DNA from: Sinorhizobium arboris LMG 14919
GTDB lineage: Bacteria; Pseudomonadota; Alphaproteobacteria; Rhizobiales; Rhizobiaceae
Assembly: GCF_000427465.1 (NCBI RefSeq)
Contig: NZ_KE386497.1
Coordinates: forward strand, 4,162 to 68,161
DNA: 64,000 bases
Direction: 5' to 3'
Shown: positions 53,437 through 63,925 of the stretch, piece after piece
Numbering within the stretch: the stretch's first letter is position 1
Layout of the letters: each line of letters opens with the position of its first letter
Notes under the pieces: model-generated
Databases searched by the model: none
The model's input: only the letters and a program-made list of their open reading frames with translations
What the model was told of the DNA's origin: nothing
Made by a program: the position numbers and the translations under genes

Positions 53437-55146
53437 ATGCGCGTCTGTGGCATCAAGCTGACCCATGACGGGGCTATCGCTCTTGTTGAGAATGGAAAGC
53501 TCGTCTTCTGCATTGAGCAGGAGAAGCGGGATAACAATACGCGATATCAAACAATCGATAATCTCGATGCAGTTGTCGCCGTTTTGGCGGACCACGGTCT
53601 GAATGTGCGGGATATTGATCAGTTTGTCATCGATGGCTGGGACGGTGAGGTCGAGTCCCAGTTCCAGGTCCTCAGTGGGGTGACGCCTCTTACCCTCAGA
53701 GGGGCGCCTTACGTTGAACGCCATGCCGAGGGACTTCTCGACTGGCTCGACGGCTCCGACCTGACACTTGATGGGCGGGTTTTTAGCTATAGAAGCTATC
53801 CGCATGTGACGGGCCATGTGGCCTCTGCATACTGCACCAGCCCCTTTGCAAAGTCCGGACAACCTGCGTTTTGCTTAGTGTGGGACGGCTGTATATTTCC
53901 GCGCCTCTATTATGTGGAAGGCAAGACAGTCCGCTTCTTCAAAGCTCTGTTCCCGATGATAGGCCAGACCTACGCTGCCGCGGGCCATTACTTCGGGCCC
54001 TATAAGCAGGCGAGCCGAGGGGGGTGGGACCTGGGCGTGGCTGGCAAGCTGATGGCCTATATCGCGCTCGGCTCGGTTGATGAACGCATCGTCGCGGTGT
54101 TTCAGAAGCTCTACGAGGAGCACTTTGCCGGCGATACGGACCTTGCCCGTACCTATCGCGCCAACATCAACAACGCTGATGCCTCGCTTCAGGCCGTGCA
54201 TGAATTTTTCGCAGCCAGCGCGCTCCTGTTGACGGCCGCGTCACCGGAAGATGTGCTCGCATCCTTTCATCTTTTCATCGAGCGCCTCGTTGTTAATGAG
54301 ATGGCGATTGCCTTGCAGCACCATTCGTTTCCAGGGCCGCGCAACTTGTGCATAGCCGGCGGCTGCGGGCTCAATATCAAATGGAACAGTGCACTGCGTG
54401 AGGCGGGCCTGTTCGATGCAGTCTGGGTGCCGCCCTTTCCGAATGACAGCGGCTCTGCAATTGGTGCAGCTTGCGCCGAAATAGTGGCACAGCAAGGTTT
54501 CGTCCCGCTGGAATGGTCAGTCTACAGTGGCCCGAGCCTGCAAGCGGGCAATGTGCCGGCCGGATGGGACGCTACGCCGTGCAGCATCCCGGAACTTGCG
54601 GCCATCCTCGCCAGCAACAAACCCGTGGTTTTCCTGTCCGGGCGCGCCGAACTTGGACCGCGGGCATTGGGGGGAAGAAGCATTCTGGCAGCCGCCACCT
54701 CGCCGGAAATGAAAGACTATCTCAACGACATCAAATTTCGCGAACACTTCCGGCCAGTGGCGCCGATATGCCTCGAAGACCGAGCGCCGGATATATTCAG
54801 CCCCGGAACGCCGGATCCATACATGTTATTCGATCACCAGACGAGGCCGGAGTGGCGGGAGAAAGTTCCTGCTGTTGTGCACCTTGACGGATCTGCGCGG
54901 CTGCAAACGATTTCCAGGAGTTCTCACCACAAGGTTGCCGAGGTACTCGTCGAATACGAAAAGCTCACGGGCATCCCGCTGCTTTGCAACACGAGTGCTA
55001 ATTACCACGGGCGTGGCTTCTTCCCAAGTGCAGCTGCAGCCTGCGAGTGGGGACGCGTTGAACACATATGGTGCGACGGCATGCTGTTCAGGCAAACGCA
55101 TTCAACCGAGCAATCGCTGGTCGACACGACCTTCACGGCAAGCTGA
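53437..55146 (+). CDS. nodU: NodU carbamoyltransferase
   Basis: 569 residues, full length. N-terminal [49 protein letters not shown], and [19 protein letters not shown] of the carbamoyltransferase family. It adds carbamoyl groups to the non-reducing sugar. GGAG precedes the ATG. Confidence 0.97.
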   Translation: MRVCGIKLTHDGAIALVENGKLVFCIEQEKRDNNTRYQTIDNLDAVVAVLADHGLNVRDIDQFVIDGWDGEVESQFQVLSGVTPLTLRGAPYVERHAEGLLDWLDGSDLTLDGRVFSYRSYPHVTGHVASAYCTSPFAKSGQPAFCLVWDGCIFPRLYYVEGKTVRFFKALFPMIGQTYAAAGHYFGPYKQASRGGWDLGVAGKLMAYIALGSVDERIVAVFQKLYEEHFAGDTDLARTYRANINNADASLQAVHEFFAASALLLTAASPEDVLASFHLFIERLVVNEMAIALQHHSFPGPRNLCIAGGCGLNIKWNSALREAGLFDAVWVPPFPNDSGSAIGAACAEIVAQQGFVPLEWSVYSGPSLQAGNVPAGWDATPCSIPELAAILASNKPVVFLSGRAELGPRALGGRSILAAATSPEMKDYLNDIKFREHFRPVAPICLEDRAPDIFSPGTPDPYMLFDHQTRPEWREKVPAVVHLDGSARLQTISRSSHHKVAEVLVEYEKLTGIPLLCNTSANYHGRGFFPSAAAACEWGRVEHIWCDGMLFRQTHSTEQSLVDTTFTAS

Positions 55147-55150
55147 ACGT

Positions 55151-56065
55151 ATGTCCAATATAGCAATCGATCTTACCGGCGTAAGCAAGAGTTATGACGA
55201 CAAGGTCGTTGTTGACGGGCTGTCGTTCACTGTTGCGGCGGGGGAGTGTTTCGGCCTGCTGGGACCGAACGGTGCAGGCAAAAGCACGATTACGCGTATG
55301 CTTCTCGGCATGGCACCACCTGACGCCGGTAAGATCACCGTACTCGGCATGCCCGTACCAGCACGCGCTCGGTTAGCGCGCGGGCGCATCGGGGTGGTCC
55401 CGCAGTTCGACAATTTGGAGCACACATTCACGGTGCGCGAGAACCTGTTGGTGTTCGGGCGCTACTTCGGCATGAGCCGAAGCGAGATCGAAGTTGCTAT
55501 CCCGCCGCTGCTTGAGTTCGCCCGACTTGAGAGCAAGGCGGATGCGCGCGTCAATACACTGTCGGGCGGGATGAAGCGGCGCCTGACGCTTGCGCGTGCG
55601 CTGATCAACGACCCGCAGCTGCTTGTATTGGACGAGCCGACCACCGGCCTCGATCCGCATGCGCGCCATCTGATCTGGGAGCGATTGCGCCTACTGCTCG
55701 CGCGCGGCAAGACAATAATTTTGACGACCCACTTTATGGAAGAGGCTGAACGGCTATGTGACCGCCTGTGCGTGCTCGATGGAGGGCGCATCATTGCCGA
55801 GGGCCGCCCACACGCGCTGATCGAGGAGCAGATCGGATGCCCCGTGCTTGAGATCTACGGCGGCAATCCGCGAGAGCTGCGCGCGCTCATTAATCCTTAC
55901 GCGGAGCGTATCGAAGTGAGCGGCGAGACTGTCTTTTGCTATGCGAGCGATCCCGAACAGGTGCGCGTGCAACTGCGCGGGCGCGCGGATCTGCGCGTTT
56001 TGCAGCGTCCTCCGAATCTGGAGGATGTGTTCTTGCGGCTGACCGGGCGCGACATGGAGAATTGA
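55151..56065 (+). CDS. nodI: NodI ABC transporter ATPase for Nod factor export
   Basis: 304 residues: Walker [19 protein letters not shown], signature [15 protein letters not shown], Walker [14 protein letters not shown] and H-loop [13 protein letters not shown]. Pairs with NodJ; starts four bases after the nodU stop. Confidence 0.97.
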   Translation: MSNIAIDLTGVSKSYDDKVVVDGLSFTVAAGECFGLLGPNGAGKSTITRMLLGMAPPDAGKITVLGMPVPARARLARGRIGVVPQFDNLEHTFTVRENLLVFGRYFGMSRSEIEVAIPPLLEFARLESKADARVNTLSGGMKRRLTLARALINDPQLLVLDEPTTGLDPHARHLIWERLRLLLARGKTIILTTHFMEEAERLCDRLCVLDGGRIIAEGRPHALIEEQIGCPVLEIYGGNPRELRALINPYAERIEVSGETVFCYASDPEQVRVQLRGRADLRVLQRPPNLEDVFLRLTGRDMEN

Positions 56066-56068
56066 GCA

Positions 56069-56857
56069 ATGGTTGAAGGCTGGGCGGCGGCCATGCCCGC
56101 CAACGCGTGGAATTGGATCGCCGTATGGCGACGCAACTATCTCGCATGGAAAAAAATTGCGATTGCGGCAATACTCGGAAATCTCGCCGATCCTTTGATC
56201 TATCTGTTCGCCCTCGGCTTTGGCCTTGGAATAATGGTAGGTCCAGTCGACGGCGCTTCCTATATCGCTTTTCTAGCGGCCGGCATGGTTGCCGCAAGCG
56301 CGATGACCTCGGCGACTTTCGAAACCATTTATGCGGCATTCGGTCGAATGCATTCTCAACGGAGCTGGGAAGCAATTCTGTGCACGCAACTCACGCTCGG
56401 CGACATCATTCTCGGGGAACTGGCGTGGGCCGCCACGAAGGCTTTTCTAGCAGGCACGGCTATCATGATTGTTGCCAGCATCTTGGGCTATACAGCATGG
56501 CCATCCGCTCTCTATGCGCTGCCAGTCGTCGTTCTCACTGGCTTCGCCTTCGCGAGCCTGGCGATGGTCGTTATGGCCCTTGCGCCCAGTTACGACTATT
56601 TCATCTTTTACCAGACACTCGTCCTCACACCCATGTTGTTCCTGGGCGGCGCGGTCTTTCCAGTCTCGCACCTGCCTAGCGCTTTTCAACAGGTGGGGCG
56701 CTTCCTGCCGCTTGCGCATGCAGTGGATCTTCTTCGCCCGGCATTGCTTGGCCGACCGGGCGAGAGTGTCGGCCTGCATATCGGTGCACTGTGCATCTAT
56801 ACAGTATTGCCGTTCTTCCTGTCGGCGGCACTGTTACGTCGACGCCTCATGCCTTGA
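56069..56857 (+). CDS. nodJ: NodJ ABC-2 type permease for Nod factor export
   Basis: 262 residues with six hydrophobic segments; [20 protein letters not shown] and [20 protein letters not shown] are typical of NodJ. Forms the exporter with NodI. Confidence 0.97.
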   Translation: MVEGWAAAMPANAWNWIAVWRRNYLAWKKIAIAAILGNLADPLIYLFALGFGLGIMVGPVDGASYIAFLAAGMVAASAMTSATFETIYAAFGRMHSQRSWEAILCTQLTLGDIILGELAWAATKAFLAGTAIMIVASILGYTAWPSALYALPVVVLTGFAFASLAMVVMALAPSYDYFIFYQTLVLTPMLFLGGAVFPVSHLPSAFQQVGRFLPLAHAVDLLRPALLGRPGESVGLHIGALCIYTVLPFFLSAALLRRRLMP

Positions 56858-56929
56858 GGCCACTTACCACCATTTGAGGAGATACGTGATGCAGTATCTG
56901 TTCGATCCAGTAGAGAGCAGGCCCTTCTT

Positions 56930-57688
56930 ATGACCTATCCCGCAGCGCCACCGGAGCCATTTGTAATACTTGGGATGCCAAGGACCGGCACGCATTACCT
57001 GGAAGCATTGTTAAACAAGCATCCGAGCGTCTTGAGCAACGGTGAGTTGCTCAATCAATACGATCCGAATTGGCCCGACAAGGATCGCCTTTTGCGCAGC
57101 GATCGCGAACTGCTCGAGCTTGCCTATCTGCGCCGTCCTGCACGCGAGGAGAAGGTGACGCACGTTGGCTGCAAAATCAACGAACCTCAATTCGAGGAGC
57201 GTCCAGGCTTTTTGCCCGAGCTTGCCCGTTGGCCGGGTCTCAAGGTCATCCTCTTGACTCGCAAAAACACATTGGAATCGCTGCGCTCGTTGATACAGGC
57301 GAGACGGTCTGGGCACTGGCTGAAGTTCAGCTCCGACAAAGATGTGGCTCCGCCACCACGCGTGAAACTGTCGATCGGTGAATGCGAGACTTACTTTAAG
57401 ACTACCGAAGATTTCCACGCTCGGGTCAAGCGCTCCTTTGCGTCGAGCAACACGCTCACGATCGAGTACGAGGGTCTTCTTGGCGATCCGGCCGGATGCC
57501 TGGCAAGGATTTGTGATTTCCTAGGCGTTGCTCCGCTTCGACTTTCAGGTGACGTCGTACTCGAGCGACAGGAACAACGGCCACTGAATGAAACAGTCGA
57601 GAATTTCCATGAGTTGCGGGCTCATTTTGCCGGGGGGCCCTACGCGAGATTCTTTGAGGTCGCCGAGGTTCTCGAACAACAGCGGTAA
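56930..57688 (+). CDS. nodH: NodH Nod factor sulfotransferase
   Basis: 252 residues. The PAPS 5'-phosphosulfate loop reads [36 protein letters not shown] and [18 protein letters not shown] match Sinorhizobium NodH. It sulfates the reducing-end sugar. It needs PAPS; the APS kinase follows, but nodP and the sulfurylase half of NodQ are absent from the window. Confidence 0.94.
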   Translation: MTYPAAPPEPFVILGMPRTGTHYLEALLNKHPSVLSNGELLNQYDPNWPDKDRLLRSDRELLELAYLRRPAREEKVTHVGCKINEPQFEERPGFLPELARWPGLKVILLTRKNTLESLRSLIQARRSGHWLKFSSDKDVAPPPRVKLSIGECETYFKTTEDFHARVKRSFASSNTLTIEYEGLLGDPAGCLARICDFLGVAPLRLSGDVVLERQEQRPLNETVENFHELRAHFAGGPYARFFEVAEVLEQQR

Positions 57689-57882
57689 CTGATTATCTCA
57701 TTGATCTTCGACGGCGGAATGCAGGATTCGTGCAACAGCACGAACGTCCTGCACGCCCGCTATGGTCTGTTTCACTGGAAAAGATCCCATTCGCTCGTCG
57801 CCTTGCAAGGCGTTTCGTTCTTTTCCTCCGACGGCAGCACAACGGTGTGGAGATGGAGCAAGATAGCGACGAACTCGTCCTG
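57689..57882. other. nodH-cysC spacer
   Basis: The cysC frame stays open through most of this spacer (from 57730), encoding a basic stretch without NodQ/CysN similarity that I can see. A longer APS kinase cannot be excluded. Confidence 0.4.
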
Positions 57883-58524
57883 ATGGACCCGACAGTCGGC
57901 GCCGACATGAACGCTTCCCAGCGACGCCGTCCCAAAAACGTCCGTTGGCATGGTTTTGACGTGAATAAAGCGGCCCGTAGTGCGATCAAGCATCAACGCC
58001 CCGCCATTCTTTGGTTCACCGGTTTATCCGGATCAGGCAAGTCAACGATCGCCAATGCGCTCGAGAGATCGCTGCATGCACGTGGCAAGCACACTTATGT
58101 GCTAGACGGCGACAATGTGCGTCACGGCCTCAATCGCGATCTTGGTTTTTCCGATGCAGATCGGGTTGAGAATATCCGCCGCGTCGCCGAGATGGCAAAG
58201 CTGATGGCCGATGCAGGATTGATCGTAATCGTATCCTTCATTTCGCCCTTCCGGGAAGAGAGGCGTATGGCGCGCGAGATGATGGACCAGGGTGAGTTCA
58301 TTGAAATATTCGTGGACACGCCACTGGAGGAATGCGCGCGGCGCGATCCAAAGGGCCTTTATGAGAAGGCGCTCGCCGGAAAGATCGCCAATTTCACCGG
58401 CATCACATCTCCGTACGAGATGCCCCAAAGTCCTGAACTGCATCTCAAAACGGTTGGCTACCAGCCGGCCCAGCTGGCGCTGATAGTGGAGGAGTTTCTC
58501 GAGAGGCGAATAGCGGAGAAATGA
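57883..58524 (+). CDS. cysC: APS kinase (CysC; equals the C-terminal domain of NodQ)
   Basis: About 213 residues from the ATG at 57883; an ATG at 57907 (MNASQRRR) and one at 57853 are alternatives, none with a strong ribosome site. P-loop [56 protein letters not shown] and the [11 protein letters not shown] lid are those of APS kinases. Phosphorylates APS to PAPS, the donor for NodH. In nodPQ species this domain is fused behind a CysN-like GTPase; here it is free-standing, so sulfurylase must come from elsewhere. Confidence 0.92.
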   Translation: MDPTVGADMNASQRRRPKNVRWHGFDVNKAARSAIKHQRPAILWFTGLSGSGKSTIANALERSLHARGKHTYVLDGDNVRHGLNRDLGFSDADRVENIRRVAEMAKLMADAGLIVIVSFISPFREERRMAREMMDQGEFIEIFVDTPLEECARRDPKGLYEKALAGKIANFTGITSPYEMPQSPELHLKTVGYQPAQLALIVEEFLERRIAEK

Positions 58525-58657
58525 TGACGATTGCAGGAGACGAAATTCAGGGTAGAGCCGAAGACATGCCTACCCTCCCATACGTCGGTCAGCATTGATG
58601 CAGGTCGACCGAGCTCTTAAACTCCAACAGCGCCCACAGCCAGAGTCAACCGCCACG

Positions 58658-59332
58658 TCAGAATCGTTCGAGCGCGTGCCGATCGTGGATCTCGATCAAT
58701 CGACCTCTTACCGTCACTCCCGACTGGCGTAGCGTCGAAAAGGCGCGCGAGAGGGCTTCCGGAGCGAGGCCGAGCTTGCCCGCGAGGATATTCTTCTGAA
58801 ACGGCAGGCGGAAACTAGTCGAGTCCTTGGGACAATGACTGAGAATGAAGTTCGCGACGCGTTGCGTCGCGGTGAGCAAGCGATCTTCTGCGAGTAAATC
58901 CTCCGTCATCTTTCCGCGGTAGCAAAGGTGCTCGATCAATGCTTGCGCAACCTCGTGATCCGTCGCGGCGAGGTGTTGAAGCTTGCCGCCGTTCAGGCGC
59001 GCGATGACCGATCTTTTGGCAGCAACCGCGCTCGCCGTCGCCCGTTGCCTTAGAAGCATTGCAGTCTCTGCGAGCATCTCACCTTCCGAGAATAACGCTA
59101 CATCCGCTTCGCGTCCGTCCTTTCCCATGCGACAAAGCCGAACCAGCCCGGAAAGCACGAAGAAGACATCGTCGATATCCTCGTCCTGCCGGAACAGGAC
59201 GTCACGCTCTTCGCATGCAGATGCCGACGCACTGTTGAGAACGTCCTCGAAAGTAGACTGTGGCAGCCGCGCGAAGAAGCGGGAACGCATGAGGGTGGCC
59301 CTATCCGTCGACGTCAATTGCAGCGTGTTCAT
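58658..59332 (-). CDS. Crp/Fnr-family transcriptional regulator (FixK/NnrR/DNR-like)
   Basis: 224 residues from the ATG at 59332; a TTG at 59350 is in frame. Cyclic-nucleotide-binding-like fold (LFRQDEDIDDVFFVLSGLVR), a dimer helix and a winged helix-turn-helix (FQKNILAGKLGLAPEALSRA). It has no N-terminal Cys cluster as in FNR/FnrN, so it is not an iron-sulfur oxygen sensor and is closer to FixK or DNR/NnrR types. It is the same strand as fixGHIS and 85 bp beyond the fixS stop, with a Crp/Fnr-type palindrome between. Confidence 0.88.
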   Translation of the reverse strand: MNTLQLTSTDRATLMRSRFFARLPQSTFEDVLNSASASACEERDVLFRQDEDIDDVFFVLSGLVRLCRMGKDGREADVALFSEGEMLAETAMLLRQRATASAVAAKRSVIARLNGGKLQHLAATDHEVAQALIEHLCYRGKMTEDLLAEDRLLTATQRVANFILSHCPKDSTSFRLPFQKNILAGKLGLAPEALSRAFSTLRQSGVTVRGRLIEIHDRHALERF

Positions 59333-59388
59333 GTGCACAAGCCTCGACAAAAGTCACATCAGTCTAGCCGTTCGGAGGACAACGCTTG

Positions 59389-59402
59389 TTGACGCCGGTC
59401 AA
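59389..59402. promoter_or_regulatory. Crp/Fnr-type operator upstream of the regulator gene
   Basis: TTGAC-GCCG-GTCAA is a perfect inverted repeat of the FNR/FixK/DNR half-site spacing (TTGAT-N4-ATCAA consensus), 57 bp upstream of the regulator ATG. It suggests autoregulation or control by another family member. Confidence 0.65.
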
Positions 59403-59417
59403 ACAAGTGAAGAGCCG

Positions 59418-59573
59418 TTAGGCGTGCGGCCTGCCATCACCGTCGTCGAGGACGCGCCAGGAAGCACCGTCCAGATCTTCATATTGCCCGCTCTTCAGTG
59501 CCCAGAGGAACGCGGCGAGCCCGAGGCCGCCGAGAACTAATGCGATCGGAATGAGATAGACAAGCGTGTTCAT
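59418..59573 (-). CDS. fixS: FixS, cbb3 oxidase maturation protein
   Basis: 51 residues, one membrane segment (YLIPIALVLGGLGLAAFLWA) followed by LKSGQYEDLDGASWRVL, the CcoS/FixS signature. The ATG overlaps the fixI stop (ATGA). Needed to insert haem/copper in the cbb3 oxidase. Confidence 0.95.
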   Translation of the reverse strand: MNTLVYLIPIALVLGGLGLAAFLWALKSGQYEDLDGASWRVLDDGDGRPHA

Positions 59574-61852
59574 CGTCCGATCCCCAAGGGCCGCGGGCAG
59601 GCAACGGGCTCCATTCGATCAAATGCATTCGTCGATGCAGTGCTCGCCAGACGCAACGCGTTGGTGACAACGATCAGCGAGGAGGTGGACATCGCGACCG
59701 CTGCTACGAGCGGGGTGGCGTAGCCGAGGATGGCAATCGGCACGGCGATCAGGTTGTAGCCGATGGCCAGCGCGAAATTCTGGCGGATCAATCGACCCGC
59801 CCGGCGCGACGTCTCGATGGCGAAGGGAACCGCCGTCAATGGTTGATGCATGAAGACGAAATCCGCCGCCTGTCGTCCGACATCGGCAGCCGTAGCCGGC
59901 GCCATCGAGACATGCGCGGCGCGGAGAGCCGGCGCGTCGTTGATGCCGTCGCCGACCATCAGAGCCCTGTGGCTGCCGGCGGCGGCGGTGCAGGCCTCGA
60001 CCTTGCCCCGCGGCGATAGCTCGGCCCGCCATGTTCCGATGCCGAGCCGGCGACCGATCTCCGCCACCACCGGGTGGCGATCACCGGAGAGGATGGCGGT
60101 CTCGAGCCCTCGGCTGTGCAGGGCCTTGATGCTCTCGCGGGCGGCAGGGCGGAGGCGGTCCTCGAAGCGCAGGCACGCAAGCTCCCGGCCGTCGAGCGAC
60201 AGGATCGCCTCCGACTGGCCGTTCGTCGCCCCGTCGGCACCGCAGGCGAAGACTCGGCTGCCGAGCCGGTAGACACCATCCTTCGTTCGCGCCTCGATGC
60301 CGGCGCCCGGTATTTCGCGAATGTCGCCGGCGAGCGGCGGCGCGGCGGCGCTCGCCTTTTGCAGCGCCAACGCGATCGGATGGCGCGAATGGGCGGCAAG
60401 GGCGGCGGCGATCGCCAATGCCCTGGGCGCGATCTCGTGCGCATTGACGAGCCTTGGCTCGCCAACCGTCAGTGTGCCGGTCTTGTCGAAGAGCACCATG
60501 TCGATCTCCGCCAGGCGCTCCATCGCCGAGCCGTCCTTCACCATGACGCCGCCCTGGAAGAGCCGTCCGGCGGCAACGACCTGCACGACCGGCACGGCGA
60601 GGCCGAGCGCGCAGGGGCAGGTGATGATGAGGACGGCGACCGCGATCAGCATGGCATGGCGAACGTCGCCCTCCACAAGCATCCAGCCGATGAAAGTCAG
60701 AAGCGCGAGCAGATGGACGGCGGGCGAGTAATAGCTGGCGGCGCGGTCGGCGATGCGGCGGTAGCGCGCCCTGCCCCCTTCAGCCGCTTCCATCAATCCC
60801 ATGATCTCCGCCAGGAAAGAATGGCGCGCGCTCGCCGTCGCCTCCAGGAGAAGCGGGCCGGTGAGATTCAAGGTGCCGGCCTGCACGCCGTCACCCGCCG
60901 CAACCGGCGCCGGCGCGCTCTCGCCATTGACGACGGAACGGTCGAGATCGCTGGCGCCCGAGAGCACGCGCCCGTCGACGGGGATGCGTTCGCCGGCGGC
61001 GATCATCAGCTGCTCACCGGCCTTGATCTCCTCGATCGCGCGGTACTCGCGCGAGCCGTCGGGATGGACGACGGTCGCGCCGCGTGGCGACAGACGCGCA
61101 AGACCGCTGATCGCCGAACGTGCGCGTCCCCGCATCATATGATCGAGTGTCCGGCCGGTAAGCAGGAAGAATAGCAAGGTCACCGACGCGTCGAACCAGG
61201 CATGCTCGCCATGGCCGATCGTCTCGTAGAGCGACATGCCGTAGGAGAGCGTGACCGCAAGCGCGATCGGCACATCCATGTTTGTTCGACCGTGACGAAG
61301 CGCGTTCCAGGCGGATTGGTAGAAGAAGCGGCCTGCATAGATCAGCGCCGGGCCCGCGATCAGGGCTGAAATCCAGTGGAAGAGATCGCGCGTCGCCGCA
61401 TCCGCCCCCGACCAGACGGAGGCGGAGAGCAGCATGATATTCGCGGCGGCAAAGCCGGAAACGGCACAGGCGCGGATCAATTGCTTGAGCACCGCATCGC
61501 CCTCTTCCTCGCCGGGCGTGAAGAGATGCGTCTCGTAGCCCCGCTCGCCGATCGCGCGCACGAATGCGCCGGGATCGCTGCGCCTGCCGTCAACCTCTTC
61601 TTTCCAGACGATCGAAACGCGGCGCGAGGAGAGATTGACGCGCGCCCGCTCGATCTCCGGCCGCACGCGCAGCGCGCTTTCGATGGTGGTTATGCAGGCA
61701 CCGCAGTGAACGCCCGGCACGCTGAGATCCGTCTGGCGCAACCCGTTCCCAAGCACTCGGCTTGCGAGCCACAGCTCTTCGGACGCAGTCTGCCGCTGCC
61801 CTGCACCGTCTTCTACCGAGGCGATTCCGATTGTTGCAGCACAGCAGCTCAT
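59570..61852 (-). CDS. fixI: FixI copper-exporting P-type ATPase for cbb3 oxidase assembly
   Basis: 760 residues. N-terminal heavy-metal-binding GVHCGACITTIESAL, the membrane CPC motif in TCPCALGLAVP, phosphorylation DKTGTLTVGEP, and GDGINDAPALRAA. Start: MSCCAAT at 61852 overlaps the fixH stop (ATGA) with GAGGA before it; the longer upstream frame lies inside fixH. Supplies copper to the cbb3 oxidase. Confidence 0.97.
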   Translation of the reverse strand: MSCCAATIGIASVEDGAGQRQTASEELWLASRVLGNGLRQTDLSVPGVHCGACITTIESALRVRPEIERARVNLSSRRVSIVWKEEVDGRRSDPGAFVRAIGERGYETHLFTPGEEEGDAVLKQLIRACAVSGFAAANIMLLSASVWSGADAATRDLFHWISALIAGPALIYAGRFFYQSAWNALRHGRTNMDVPIALAVTLSYGMSLYETIGHGEHAWFDASVTLLFFLLTGRTLDHMMRGRARSAISGLARLSPRGATVVHPDGSREYRAIEEIKAGEQLMIAAGERIPVDGRVLSGASDLDRSVVNGESAPAPVAAGDGVQAGTLNLTGPLLLEATASARHSFLAEIMGLMEAAEGGRARYRRIADRAASYYSPAVHLLALLTFIGWMLVEGDVRHAMLIAVAVLIITCPCALGLAVPVVQVVAAGRLFQGGVMVKDGSAMERLAEIDMVLFDKTGTLTVGEPRLVNAHEIAPRALAIAAALAAHSRHPIALALQKASAAAPPLAGDIREIPGAGIEARTKDGVYRLGSRVFACGADGATNGQSEAILSLDGRELACLRFEDRLRPAARESIKALHSRGLETAILSGDRHPVVAEIGRRLGIGTWRAELSPRGKVEACTAAAGSHRALMVGDGINDAPALRAAHVSMAPATAADVGRQAADFVFMHQPLTAVPFAIETSRRAGRLIRQNFALAIGYNLIAVPIAILGYATPLVAAVAMSTSSLIVVTNALRLASTASTNAFDRMEPVACPRPLGIGR

Positions 61853-62343
61853 TGGTCCTCTCCCTGCACGATGAAACGAATGGCCTGTCGGTAGACGAGC
61901 GCTCCGCCCGCCTTGGACGTCACGTCGGCGATCCACTGCCCCGGTTTGAGCCTCTGCGTCGAAACGAACACACCCTCACCGTCACGAACGAGCTCGATGC
62001 GAACGTCCTCATGAGCCTCGACGGGCCGTTTGAGCACGGCGATGACCTGATCGACCGCCCGCTCAGGCTCGCCTTTGCGGGTCAGCACGTAGCGGATGGT
62101 AGCCAGCTCGGACGTGAGTTCTCCCTTAATGCCGCTTGCCGCAAAGGCGCGGGTCGTAGCGAGCTTGACATTGAACTTTTGGCTGGCGACGAAGGCGTTC
62201 TCGACGACAAGGCCGCTCCAGCTCCGGCTGGCATTCCAGGCCATGAGGAGATTGACGGAGATGATGGTCCCGAAGAACAGCCCCATCACCGCCAGCATGT
62301 GCCATCCGGTAAATCGGGGCGGTTTACTGCCTTGCCTGATCAT
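61849..62343 (-). CDS. fixH: FixH, cbb3 oxidase assembly protein
   Basis: 164 residues. FTGWHMLAVMGLFFGTIISV membrane anchor followed by the FixH domain (SRSWSGLVVENAFVASQKFN, LKPGQWIAD). The ATG at 62343 lies seven bases after the fixG stop; an earlier ATG at 62394 inside fixG is less likely. Confidence 0.95.
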   Translation of the reverse strand: MIRQGSKPPRFTGWHMLAVMGLFFGTIISVNLLMAWNASRSWSGLVVENAFVASQKFNVKLATTRAFAASGIKGELTSELATIRYVLTRKGEPERAVDQVIAVLKRPVEAHEDVRIELVRDGEGVFVSTQRLKPGQWIADVTSKAGGALVYRQAIRFIVQGEDQ

Positions 62344-62350
62344 AAGCCGC

Positions 62351-63925
62351 TCACTTTGCTGTTCCGGGTTGAATAAAGTTGGTGCGGTAGACATCGCGTT
62401 CGTGGCTGGAAGGGTCTTCGGCTCTGAACGAGAAGCCTGATTGGGCCTCCACGAGGCTCTCTTTTGGCAGGGTCACGAAGATTTTGAAGGACGTGACTTT
62501 GTCCGGATCGACGGCAACTGAGAAGCTTTGACCGTCGCCCGGAGCCTGGCCGGCGATCCGCACCCGGGCGGATGGCATGCCATCCAGGCTTAGAGTGATC
62601 CGCCGCGGCTCCGGGATCATGTTCAGGAGTTTGATCACGTAGCCGTTGCGCACTGAGCCGTCGGACTCGACGACATATTGCGGGTTGCGATCGTGCAGCA
62701 CGTTGAGTTCGAGCCTATCGCGGGAAACAAGCGCATAAAGCATGCCGAGACCGACGAGTGCCCAGATCCCGAAATAGAGAATCACGCGCCGCCGGAAGAT
62801 TATCCGCCAATCGAAAACCCTGATACCTTGAACGAAGACGCCATTCCCGTCGCGTACTCGCCTCGGGTTGATCGGGATTGCGCCATTGTTGGTGGCGAGC
62901 GCCATGTTGGCGGAATAGTCTCTGAGCGTCGCATAGGAGATCAAACCGCGCTCGCGACCGAGCTTGTCCATGACGCCATCGCAGGCATCGATGCAGAGCG
63001 CGCAGGTGATGCATTCAAGCTGCTGACCGTCGCGGATGTCGATCCCCATGGGGCAGACCGCGACGCAGGCATTGCAGTCGACGCAATCGCCGACCACCTC
63101 GCCGAGAGCTGCCGCCCTCTTCGCGTGGCGTGCGCGTTGCTCGCCCCGCCAGTCGTTATAAGTAACGACCAAGGAATTCTCATCCAACATCGCGGCCTGG
63201 ATGCGCGGCCAGGGACACATATAAGTGCAGACCTGCTCTCGCATGTGGCCACCGAAAATGTAGGTCGTGGCGGTGAGCGTCGCGACCGTCATGTAGGCGA
63301 CCGGTTCAGCTTCGAGTGCGACGAAGCTCTTCATCAGCGTGGGAGCGTCGGCGAAGTAAAAGATCCAGGCGCCGCCGGTCGCAACACCGATCACCAACCA
63401 GATCGCATGCTTGGCAACGCGCTTGCAGACCTTGTCGAACGTCCATGAGCCGGCATCGAGGCGCATTCGGGCAAGGCGGTCGCCCTCAATAAAGCGCTCG
63501 ACCACAAGGAAGAGATCGACCCAGACGGTTTGCGGACAGGCATAGCCGCACCAGGCGCGGCCGACCGCCGAGGTCACCAGGAAGAGCCCAAAGCCAGCCA
63601 TAACGAGGAGCCCCGCCACGAAGAAGAATTCCTGCGGCCAGATCTCGATGAAGAAGAAATAAAACCGCCGTGCCGCCAAATCGACGAGGACGGCCTGGTC
63701 CGGCGCATGCGTGCTGCGATCCCAGCGAATCCAGGGGGTCAAGTAGTAAATGCTCAAGGTAACAAGCATCACCAGCCACTTGAACCGCCGGAAGCGGCCT
63801 TCCGCCCGTTTGGGAAAAATCTTCCGCCGCTTCTCGTAAAGCGGTCGGCCTACACGCGCGGCACTGATGGGCCTGGCTTCGAGCCTTTCCATGGAGCCAG
63901 CTTTTTGGGCGGGCTGATAATGCAT
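62351..63925 (-). CDS. fixG: FixG (RdxA/CcoG) membrane ferredoxin-like protein
   Basis: 524 residues. Several membrane segments (LVMLVTLSIYYLTPWIRWD, FFFVAGLLVMAGFGLFLVTS) and two 4Fe-4S motifs (CVDCNACVAVCPMGIDIR and LECITCALCIDACDGV). CcoG/FixG reduces copper for cbb3 oxidase assembly. The ATG at 63925 has GGGGA upstream; a GTG at 63940 is also in frame. fixNOQP usually precedes it and would lie beyond the right edge. Confidence 0.96.
   Translation of the reverse strand: MHYQPAQKAGSMERLEARPISAARVGRPLYEKRRKIFPKRAEGRFRRFKWLVMLVTLSIYYLTPWIRWDRSTHAPDQAVLVDLAARRFYFFFIEIWPQEFFFVAGLLVMAGFGLFLVTSAVGRAWCGYACPQTVWVDLFLVVERFIEGDRLARMRLDAGSWTFDKVCKRVAKHAIWLVIGVATGGAWIFYFADAPTLMKSFVALEAEPVAYMTVATLTATTYIFGGHMREQVCTYMCPWPRIQAAMLDENSLVVTYNDWRGEQRARHAKRAAALGEVVGDCVDCNACVAVCPMGIDIRDGQQLECITCALCIDACDGVMDKLGRERGLISYATLRDYSANMALATNNGAIPINPRRVRDGNGVFVQGIRVFDWRIIFRRRVILYFGIWALVGLGMLYALVSRDRLELNVLHDRNPQYVVESDGSVRNGYVIKLLNMIPEPRRITLSLDGMPSARVRIAGQAPGDGQSFSVAVDPDKVTSFKIFVTLPKESLVEAQSGFSFRAEDPSSHERDVYRTNFIQPGTAK

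Noticed and set aside
60074..61174. 366-codon plus-strand frame opposite fixI
   Set aside because: Shadow of fixI, which has all P-type ATPase motifs on the minus strand.
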